From NCBI GenBank assembly GCA_003520425.1, contig DOUU01000361.1, forward strand, positions 9,376 through 17,884: 8,509 nucleotides of DNA, written 5' to 3'. Made by a program: the position numbers and the translations under genes. Shown piece after piece: positions 1-5,122 of the stretch (its first letter is position 1; each line of letters begins with the position of its first letter). Under the pieces are notes generated by a model. The model worked only from the letters and a program-made list of their open reading frames with translations, made no database searches and was not told where the DNA came from. The stretch comes from Deltaproteobacteria bacterium (GTDB lineage: Bacteria > Myxococcota_A > UBA9160).

Positions 1-1
1 G

Positions 2-922
2 GTCGACGTGAACGTGCATCCCGCCAAATGGGAAGTGCGTTTTTCCGATCCAAGAGGGATTCACCAGCTGGTTGCGCGGACGCTGCGAGAGGCGATCGTG
101 CGGCGAGGCTGGATCGCGGGGGGAGGGGCGCCGGAGGCCCGGGAAAACAGCCGGCCGGAGCCGAGAAGGGCCCGCGAGAACGGACACCTCACCGACACCG
201 ATTGGATCTTTGCCCGATCGTCCGAAGCGCAAGGAGGCGCCGAGGAGCTGGTTCCGGGGCCGAAGATCATGGCAGAGAGCGCTCGCGAGCCCATCGCCGC
301 GGCGAGCGCCGCCCCGCTTCGCTTTTCCGATCTTCGCCTCCTCGGCCAGCTCCTAGCCACATACCTCCTCTTCGAAGGCAAGGAGGGTCTTGTGCTCATC
401 GATCAGCACGCAGCTCACGAGCGCGTGCTCTACGAGCGGCTGCGCGCAAGCTGGGCCGCAGGCGGAGTCCCTCGCCAAGCTATGCTTTCTCCCGTCGTCG
501 TCTCGGTCGGCGTGGCCGAGACGGTTGCCGCTTCGGCCGCAGCGGATTCCCTCCTCGCCCTTGGGTTTGAGCTTGAGGCATTTGGCGATGATGCGATCGC
601 GGTGCGTGCGATCCCCTCGCTCCTTGCGGGCCAGGATCCTGCGCCCCTCGTGAGGACTCTCGCCGAGGAGCTTTGTGCGGCCGGCCGCGCCGGTGCGGGT
701 GGGACTGCGACGGTGCGGCTCCTGCCAGAGCTCGACCGCGTGTGTGCAACGCTCGCGTGTCACTCGGCTCGGAGAAAGGGCGATCTCCTGAGCCCCACGG
801 AGCAGCAAGCCCTCGCGCAAGCCCTGGACACGATTCCGTGGGCCCCGACCTGCCCTCATGGACGGCCCGTCGCGGTGCCCCTCGACCGCGGCGAGATCGA
901 GCGGCGTTTCGGTCGGCGCTAA
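2..922 (+). CDS. mutL: DNA mismatch repair protein MutL, C-terminal part (5' end outside window)
   Basis: MutL couples mismatch recognition by MutS to strand incision and excision. The visible 306 codons open in frame with VDVNVHPAKWEVRF, the signature that closes the N-terminal ATPase/transducer domain, so the true start lies upstream of the window. A Pro/Arg/Glu-rich linker (about residues 40-105) leads into the C-terminal dimerisation/endonuclease domain. Visible endonuclease elements are DQHAAHERVLYE (residues 134-145, fitting DQHAx2Ex4E), ACHSARR (from 252) and CPHGRP (284-289); the gene ends on FGRR. QAMLSP (159-164, bases 476-493) fits the beta-clamp-binding consensus of MutL. The family rule is that these motifs mark a nicking MutL, as in bacteria lacking MutH. 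miaA follows 58 nt downstream on the same strand, the classical mutL-miaA order. Confidence 0.96.
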   Translation, partial: VDVNVHPAKWEVRFSDPRGIHQLVARTLREAIVRRGWIAGGGAPEARENSRPEPRRARENGHLTDTDWIFARSSEAQGGAEELVPGPKIMAESAREPIAAASAAPLRFSDLRLLGQLLATYLLFEGKEGLVLIDQHAAHERVLYERLRASWAAGGVPRQAMLSPVVVSVGVAETVAASAAADSLLALGFELEAFGDDAIAVRAIPSLLAGQDPAPLVRTLAEELCAAGRAGAGGTATVRLLPELDRVCATLACHSARRKGDLLSPTEQQALAQALDTIPWAPTCPHGRPVAVPLDRGEIERRFGRR

Positions 923-980
923 CTCGCGAGAGCCGCGGGCGCTACCTTCCCGGGCGCACTCTCTCAAGAGATTTTCTCCC

Positions 981-1943
981 ATGAAGCACGAAGATTCGCG
1001 GCCGCCTGTCGTGGTCGTGACCGGGCCGACGGCATCGGGCAAGAGCGCCTGGGCGATCCGCCTCGCCGAGCGCTTCCACGGCGAAATCGTGAACGCCGAC
1101 TCGATGCAGGTGTACCGGTACCTCGATATCGGTACCGCAAAGCCGAGCCTGGAAGAACGCACGCGCGTCCCGCACCACCTGATGGACATCGTGCAACCCG
1201 ACGAGGCCTACAGCGCCGGCCGCTACAGCCAGGATGCGCGCGCGGCAGCCGCTCGAATCCACGCACGCGGGCAGGTCGTCTTTCTGAGCGGCGGAACGGG
1301 TCTTTATATCCGCGCCTTCGTCGCGGGGCTCCTGGGCGGCGGCGGCGCAGACGAAGCCCTCCGCCTGCAGCTCGAAAAAGAGCACGCCGCTGCGGTTGCC
1401 GCGGGAGATCCCCTTCGCCTCCACCGGCGCCTTGCGGACCTCGACCTGGCGGCGGCAGCGCGAATCCACCCCCACGATCTGCGACGCGTGATCCGCGCGC
1501 TTGAGCTATGCCTGCGAGCGGGCGGAGCGGCCTCAGCGATCCGGGAGGCTCACGGGTTCGCGGACCAGCCCTACCGCACGCTGCACCTCGCCCTGGATCC
1601 TGGGCGTGAGGAGCTCGATCGGCGCATCGACCAGCGCTGCGAGGCCATGATCGAATCCGGCCTCTTGCGCGAGGTGCGGGGGCTGCGGGAGATGGGGTAC
1701 GGCCCCGAGCTCCGCTCGATGCAGGCCATTGGATACCGGCACATGGCGCCCGTCGTCGACGGCGCGGATACGCTCACCAATGCCCTCGGGGCTATGCAGC
1801 GGGACACACGACAGTTCGCGCGCCGTCAGCGGACGTGGATCCGGAGTGTTCCGGAAGCCCTGCCGTGCCATCCCGACGACGAGGACACCGTCGTGAAGTC
1901 CGTCGAGGCGTTTCTAGAGGGCCTCGTTCCGCAACGCTCCTAG
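981..1943 (+). CDS. miaA: tRNA dimethylallyltransferase MiaA
   Basis: MiaA transfers a dimethylallyl group from DMAPP to N6 of A37 in tRNAs reading UNN codons, in the cytoplasm. The 320-residue product has the usual family length. Motifs in order are the P-loop GPTASGKS (residues 15-22), NADSMQVYRYLDIGTAKPS (substrate binding), VPHHLMDIVQPDE, FLSGGTGLYIRA, and near the C terminus RDTRQFARRQRTWIR, which matches the family's TRxYAKRQxTWxR block with Phe for the usual Tyr. The ATG at 981 was chosen because the P-loop starts about 14 residues later, as is normal; a longer frame back to 858 would overlap mutL and adds no recognisable sequence. The ribosome site is weak (AAGAG at 966-970). The TAG stop at 1941-1943 overlaps the stop of the convergent gene. 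Co-transcription with mutL is likely. Confidence 0.96.
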   Translation: MKHEDSRPPVVVVTGPTASGKSAWAIRLAERFHGEIVNADSMQVYRYLDIGTAKPSLEERTRVPHHLMDIVQPDEAYSAGRYSQDARAAAARIHARGQVVFLSGGTGLYIRAFVAGLLGGGGADEALRLQLEKEHAAAVAAGDPLRLHRRLADLDLAAAARIHPHDLRRVIRALELCLRAGGAASAIREAHGFADQPYRTLHLALDPGREELDRRIDQRCEAMIESGLLREVRGLREMGYGPELRSMQAIGYRHMAPVVDGADTLTNALGAMQRDTRQFARRQRTWIRSVPEALPCHPDDEDTVVKSVEAFLEGLVPQRS

Positions 1944-2389
1944 GAGGGCGGGGACGTATAGTCGACTCCAAATTTCACGTTGACCGCGGGATTCGGGAAG
2001 TCGACGAGCGCATCGGCCTTCTCGACCGGGTCGAAGAGCGGCGTCATCTCTGTGCCCGGGAAGGGAAGGAGAACGATCCCCGGCAGAATCTCGAGGCATC
2101 CCGTGGCAGCCCGGATCCCCGCGGACGCGGCCTGCACTGCCGTGATCCAGAAGTAGCCGGGCACGGTATAGGCGATCCGTACGGCTTTGGTGTCCTCGAT
2201 ATCGCGCAGGTGCGTATAGACCGTCTTCCCCGCGACGACTGGCGAAAGGATGAGGTCGAACGGCGCGAAGAAGAGATTCCCGAGCGACCGCTTCAGCGTG
2301 TCATACCCAGCGTGGGCCGGGCGCGGCGCCACGCACATCAGCGAGAGTGCGAGCGCGAGGCTCGTGACAAAGCGCGCAGGCGAGATCAC
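1940..2389 (-). CDS. Small exported protein, TIGR04073-like (exosortase-associated-type), function unknown
   Basis: A 149-residue product starts at GTG (2389-2387), preceded by a strong GGAGGAG site with a 4-nt spacer. Residues 1-27 form a clear signal peptide: an Arg near the start, the hydrophobic core FVTSLALALSLMCVA, and cleavage after AHA. The mature part has hydrophobic and Gly-rich stretches (SLGNLFFAPFDLILSP, VPGYFWITAVQAASAGIRA, TGCLEILPGIVLLPFPGTE) and ends in FGVDYTSPPS. The arrangement, with a small secreted protein, an N-terminal LGNLFxxPxxL region and a later GxxRxxxGxLExxP region, reminds me of the TIGR04073 proteins described from exosortase-carrying genomes, but this is by eye and uncertain. 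No exosortase or PEP-CTERM gene is visible. The gene is convergent with miaA and divergent from der. An upstream in-frame extension to 3022 runs antisense to der and is not real. Confidence 0.8.
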   Translation of the reverse strand: MISPARFVTSLALALSLMCVAPRPAHAGYDTLKRSLGNLFFAPFDLILSPVVAGKTVYTHLRDIEDTKAVRIAYTVPGYFWITAVQAASAGIRAATGCLEILPGIVLLPFPGTEMTPLFDPVEKADALVDFPNPAVNVKFGVDYTSPPS

Positions 2390-2393
2390 GGCA

Positions 2394-2400
2394 CTCCTCC
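2394..2400 (-). promoter_or_regulatory. Strong Shine-Dalgarno site fixing the GTG start at 2389
   Basis: On the minus strand the sequence reads GGAGGAG, then TGCC, then GTG. This site makes GTG the supported start and places the signal peptide exactly at the N terminus. A similar block, GAGGAG then TGCC then TTG, precedes the proposed start of the TPR-like gene at 4166. Confidence 0.75.
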
Positions 2401-2404
2401 CCTT

Positions 2405-2424
2405 GGGTCGAATCGGCTCGACCC
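2405..2424. repeat. Perfect 7-bp inverted repeat near the start of the exported-protein gene
   Basis: GGGTCGA (2405-2411) and TCGACCC (2418-2424) are exact reverse complements around a 6-nt loop. On the minus-strand transcript this hairpin would lie 4 nt upstream of the GGAGGAG ribosome site, so it could be a leader stem-loop or an operator dyad. No T-run follows in either direction, so it is not an intrinsic terminator. The function is unknown. Confidence 0.5.
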
Positions 2425-2443
2425 GTTCTGTCGACACAGCCCG

Positions 2444-2472
2444 TCGACAAGCTCGATCTGCCTGCTTGTCGA
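2444..2472. repeat. Perfect 9-bp inverted repeat in the divergent intergenic region
   Basis: TCGACAAGC (2444-2452) and GCTTGTCGA (2464-2472) are exact reverse complements around an 11-nt loop. A partial copy of the left arm (TCGACA) lies just before, at 2431-2436, and a further GTCGAC at 2478-2483, so the TCGAC core recurs several times within about 80 nt. This suits a dimeric regulator's operator or a hairpin of a short intergenic repeat family. No regulator gene lies nearby, so the role is open. Confidence 0.5.
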
Positions 2473-2540
2473 AGAGCGTCGACCGCTTTTCAGATGCCAC
2501 GGCAGTCGCTGACGGCCGCGTTCCCCCACACAGCAAGGCG

Positions 2541-2576
2541 ACCCATTTGCGAGCGTACGAGGCGTACGCACCCATT
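2541..2576. repeat. ACCCATT direct repeats enclosing two CGTACG palindromes
   Basis: ACCCATT occurs at 2541-2547 and 2570-2576. Between them GCGTACG occurs twice (2553-2559 and 2562-2568), each carrying the palindrome CGTACG. TTGTCA at 2575-2580 resembles a -35 box, but no good -10 box follows at 16-18 nt. The block may be part of a promoter/operator for der, but this is only suggestive. Confidence 0.3.
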
Positions 2577-2580
2577 GTCA

Positions 2581-2619
2581 AGCAATCGTTTGCGGGGACG
2601 CTGGGTTGGTCCGATTGCT
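2581..2619. repeat. 8-bp inverted repeat upstream of der
   Basis: AGCAATCG (2581-2588) pairs exactly with CGATTGCT (2612-2619) over a 23-nt loop. It precedes the tighter hairpin at 2626-2648 by 6 nt, so the two could form a structured der leader if transcription starts upstream of 2581. Confidence 0.35.
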
Positions 2620-2625
2620 GCGAGT

Positions 2626-2648
2626 GGAAGTGCCGCCGCGGCACTTCC
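2626..2648 (+). repeat. Strong hairpin (10-11 bp stem) 33 nt upstream of der
   Basis: GGAAGTGCCGC (2626-2636) and GCGGCACTTCC (2638-2648) are exact reverse complements; sterically this is a stem of about 10 bp with a 3-nt loop. It would be a very stable hairpin in the der 5' leader. No run of T follows on the plus strand (TTGGCC comes next), which argues against a canonical intrinsic terminator. It may be a leader structure, an operator or an mRNA stabiliser. Confidence 0.55.
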
Positions 2649-2681
2649 TTGGCCGCCGTCCGGCGCCTACCTTTGGAGGCT

Positions 2682-4064
2682 GTGACCTCCACCCATACCC
2701 CCATCATTGCCATCGTCGGTAGGCCGAACGTTGGGAAGTCGAGCCTTTTCAACCGGTACGCCGGCCGGCGACGCGCCTTGGTGGAGGACACCCCCGGCGT
2801 GACGCGCGACCGCATCGTCGAAGCGGTGCGGGTCGGAGATCGGCGGGTCCTCGTGGTGGATACCGCCGGATTCGATCCCGAAGCCGAAGCCGGGCTCCCG
2901 GCGGCCATCCAGGCGCAGGCCCAGGCGGCGGTGGATGAGGCCGACGCCATCCTTTTCGTGGTCGACGCGAAGGCGGGCTGCCTGCCCGAGGACGAGGTGA
3001 TCGCCCGGGCCCTGCGGCGCACCTCGAAGCCCGTCAGCGTCGCCGTGAATAAAGTCGACCGGCCGCTTCACCTCGACCGGGTCGCGGAGTTCTTCCGTCT
3101 CGGGATCGAGCGAACCCGCCCAGTCTCCGCCGAACACGCCACGGGCGCATGGGAGGCGCTAGAAGAGCTGGTTGCGGCGCTCCCCCTGGCAGCGCCCGAA
3201 GCCCCGGCAGCGGAGACCGAGGACGGGGCGATTCGGGTGGCCATCGTGGGCCGGCCAAACGTGGGGAAGAGCTCCCTCATCAATCGACTGGCCCGCACGA
3301 CCCGGGTTGTCGTCGGCGAGACGCCCGGCACAACCCGCGACGCCATCGACACGCGAATCGAACGCGGCAGCCAAGCCTATGTCCTGGTCGACACCGCCGG
3401 ACTGCGCCGTCCGGGAAAGCGCCGGCAGGCGGTCGAGCGGGGGAGCGCCCTCATGGCCCTTCGGAGCATTGAACGGGCCGATGTGGCGCTCATTGTGATC
3501 GATGGGAGCGAAGGCTTTACGGACCAAGACGCGCGCGTCGCAAGCCTGGTGCGCGAGTGCGGCTGCGCCGCAGCGGTCGTGGCGAACAAATGGGACCGGA
3601 TGGAGGAGCGTCCCCTCGATGAACGCAAGCGCGTGCGGGAGGAGATCGCCCACGGCCTGCGTTTCATGCCGGATGCGCCGGTCGTTACGATCTCCGCGCG
3701 CACGGGCAAGGGCGTCGAGGCGCTCTTTCCCCTGATTCACAAGCTCGCAGAAGCGGCGGAGCGCACCCTCTCGACCTCGGAGCTCAACCGGTGGCTCCGC
3801 ACCGCGATCGCGCTCCACGAGCCGTCGATGGCGCAGCGCGGGCCCCGGAAACGCCCGATCAAGTTCTTCTACATGACCCAGACTGCCGTTCGGCCTCCGA
3901 CCTTCGTGCTCTTTTGCACGGAGCCCGCAGCCGTGAAGCCCGCCTATCGCCGCTTTCTCGAGAACCGCCTGCGCGAGAGCTTCGACCTCGTGGGAACGCC
4001 TGTCCGCCTGCGGCTGCGGGCGCGCGATGAGACTGCCGAGGCGAGCGGGCGCCACAAGCGCTGA
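2682..4064 (+). CDS. der: Ribosome assembly GTPase Der (EngA)
   Basis: Der is an essential GTPase with two tandem G domains that acts in 50S subunit maturation. The 460-residue product has the usual length. In G domain 1 the P-loop GRPNVGKS is at residues 13-20, DTAGF at 60-64, NKVD at 123-126 and SAEHATG at 149-155. An Ala/Glu-rich linker (about 165-183) leads to G domain 2: GRPNVGKS at 190-197, DTAGL at 237-241, NKWD at 302-305 and SARTGKG at 338-344. The KH-like domain covers about 365-447 (KFFYMTQTAVRPPTFVLF). The C-terminal tail is basic. GTG at 2682 was chosen because the first P-loop then begins at residue 13. GGAGG at 2675-2679 is only 2 nt from it, so the in-frame TTG at 2673 or one further upstream remains possible. 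A much longer upstream frame overlaps the divergent gene and is not supported. Confidence 0.95.
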   Translation: MTSTHTPIIAIVGRPNVGKSSLFNRYAGRRRALVEDTPGVTRDRIVEAVRVGDRRVLVVDTAGFDPEAEAGLPAAIQAQAQAAVDEADAILFVVDAKAGCLPEDEVIARALRRTSKPVSVAVNKVDRPLHLDRVAEFFRLGIERTRPVSAEHATGAWEALEELVAALPLAAPEAPAAETEDGAIRVAIVGRPNVGKSSLINRLARTTRVVVGETPGTTRDAIDTRIERGSQAYVLVDTAGLRRPGKRRQAVERGSALMALRSIERADVALIVIDGSEGFTDQDARVASLVRECGCAAAVVANKWDRMEERPLDERKRVREEIAHGLRFMPDAPVVTISARTGKGVEALFPLIHKLAEAAERTLSTSELNRWLRTAIALHEPSMAQRGPRKRPIKFFYMTQTAVRPPTFVLFCTEPAAVKPAYRRFLENRLRESFDLVGTPVRLRLRARDETAEASGRHKR

Positions 4065-4165
4065 CTCGGGCCGCAGAGACGTTAGACTCCGCCCGCCCAG
4101 CGCAGGTCCTGTGTCTTTCGCGCATGGACCCAAGAGGCGGCTTTCGCCGCAATACGAGGAGTGCC

Positions 4166-4951
4166 TTGGCCCGAGGAACGCAGTCCACACCCCACACCAC
4201 GCTGGAGGAGATCGAGAGCATCGCCGACCGCATCGCCGGCTGGGTCGGCGCGAACCCGGTTGCCGTGATCGCGCTCGCCGGCTCCATCCTGCTCGTTGCA
4301 GCGGGCTATGGCGGGTGGGTCACATGGCAGTCCAGCCGCGAGGACCGGGCCTCCTTCGCGCTGGCAAGCCTTGAGCGGGACTATTTGAAGGCGATGGGAG
4401 CTCCGGCGGGGGCGACAGAGATCACGGCGGAGCCCGCGAATCCAGAAACCGCGAAGGCGATCCGGCAGGAGTTCGCCCAGAAGTTCCTTGCCATGGCCGA
4501 CGAGAATCCCCACACCGCAGCTGCCACGGTGGCTCGCCTCACGGGCGGCGATCTTCTGGCCGCAGCCGGTGACCCAGCGAAGGCATTCGACGCGTGGCAG
4601 GCGGCCCTTGGCGGGGTCGGGCGGAACTCAGCACTTCGAGGGGTCGTGCTCCGCCGTGTGGCGACGGCGTTTGAAGCGCAGGGCAAATGGACCGAGGCCG
4701 CGGCCGCGAACCTCGAGGCAGGGGAGCTCCCGGGCTTCCCGTTGCGGCGCTGGGCGCTTGCAGATGCCGCCCGCTGCTACGCCGAGGCCGGCGACTTGGA
4801 CCGCGCCAGCAGCATTGCGTCTCGCGTCGAAGCCGAAGAAGGATCGCTAGAAGAGCTTCCGCCGCACCTCGCTTCCAAGCTCGCCGAGCTGCGGGCGCGC
4901 GGCGCCACGAGCTCCGAAGGCGCGCTTGGCCAAGCTCCCACAGCGCCCTGA
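4166..4951 (+). CDS. Membrane-anchored TPR-like protein, YfgM-type
   Basis: From the proposed TTG start the product has 261 residues. An N-terminal polar stretch containing an acidic amphipathic segment (TLEEIESIADRIAGWV) precedes one transmembrane helix (about residues 31-54, NPVAVIALAGSILLVAAGYG). A roughly 200-residue Ala-rich helical region follows, with TPR-like pairs (GDLLAAAGDPAKAFDAWQAAL, RRVATAFEAQGKWTEAAAANL, ADAARCYAEAGDLDRASSIA). This is the architecture of E. coli YfgM, a SecYEG-associated inner-membrane protein whose gene lies in the der cluster (yfgM-bamB-der); here it follows der. TTG 4166 has GAGGAG at 4156-4161 with a 4-nt spacer. The in-frame ATG at 4124 lacks a ribosome site and would add an Arg-rich peptide over a small hairpin (4137-4150), but cannot be excluded. 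No BamB gene is present. Exact function is inferred from topology and context. Confidence 0.8.
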   Translation: MARGTQSTPHTTLEEIESIADRIAGWVGANPVAVIALAGSILLVAAGYGGWVTWQSSREDRASFALASLERDYLKAMGAPAGATEITAEPANPETAKAIRQEFAQKFLAMADENPHTAAATVARLTGGDLLAAAGDPAKAFDAWQAALGGVGRNSALRGVVLRRVATAFEAQGKWTEAAAANLEAGELPGFPLRRWALADAARCYAEAGDLDRASSIASRVEAEEGSLEELPPHLASKLAELRARGATSSEGALGQAPTAP

Positions 4952-4962
4952 TCAAATCGCAA

Positions 4963-5006
4963 GCGGCCGGCCGCCCGGGAAGCCGCTGGAGGCCCCCGGC
5001 CCTCCA
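4963..5006 (+). other. GC-rich palindrome and weak stem-loop after the TPR-like gene
   Basis: The sequence at 4963-4974 (GCGGCCGGCCGC) is a perfect 12-bp palindrome. TGGAGG (4987-4992) pairs with CCTCCA (5001-5006) over an 8-nt loop. They lie between the stop codon at 4951 and the dif-like site. No T-tract follows, so any terminator role would be weak or factor-dependent. Confidence 0.3.
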
Positions 5007-5012
5007 TGGATA

Positions 5013-5040
5013 ACGTCCGATAAGATGGATTATGTAAAAT
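5013..5040 (+). other. dif: Candidate dif site (XerC/XerD chromosome dimer resolution)
   Basis: The 28 bp split into a left arm ACGTCCGATAA (5013-5023), a 6-nt centre GATGGA (5024-5029) and a right arm TTATGTAAAAT (5030-5040), the 11-6-11 layout of dif. From the dif sequences I remember, it agrees with B. subtilis dif at 21 of 28 positions (right arm 10 of 11, left arm 8 of 11) and with E. coli dif at 17 of 28 (right arm 10 of 11). The left-arm CCGATAA also matches the actinobacterial dif consensus. The inner ATAA/TTAT inverted symmetry, where the recombinases meet the crossover region, is present. The site is non-coding and sits in a short AT-rich patch within GC-rich DNA. By analogy the right arm would bind XerD and the left XerC. 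It could instead be an AT-rich promoter or a coincidental match. No mobile element is seen beside it. Confidence 0.7.
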
Positions 5041-5122
5041 TCTATGTGCCGTCGCGGTATCGTCTTTCCCTGGGGATTCCTCGCCTCAAGGCCGATCGTT
5101 CGCGGCAGTTCTGTTTGGGGTT

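Noticed and set aside
353..1189. Long minus-strand open frame across mutL and miaA.
   Set aside because: It is antisense to two well-identified genes and has no recognisable motif; such frames are common opposite GC-rich genes.
2444..2472. Inverted repeat considered as an intrinsic terminator.
   Set aside because: It lies upstream of both flanking genes rather than after a gene, and no T-tract follows on either strand.
2250..2681. Long in-frame upstream extension of der (to 2250) as a fusion domain.
   Set aside because: It overlaps the divergent exported-protein gene, crosses the hairpin-rich spacer, and its translation is Arg/Ser-rich with no family similarity. Der begins a few residues before its first P-loop.
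3159..4190. 343-codon minus-strand open frame opposite der.
   Set aside because: It is antisense to intact G2-domain and KH-domain coding sequence, with low-complexity His/Arg-rich translation and no ribosome site.
5030..5050. AT-rich stretch read as a sigma-70 -10 box (TAAAAT at 5035-5040) for the UAP1-like gene.
   Set aside because: No convincing -35 box lies 16-18 nt upstream, and the 28-bp dif arrangement explains the sequence better. A dual role is not excluded.
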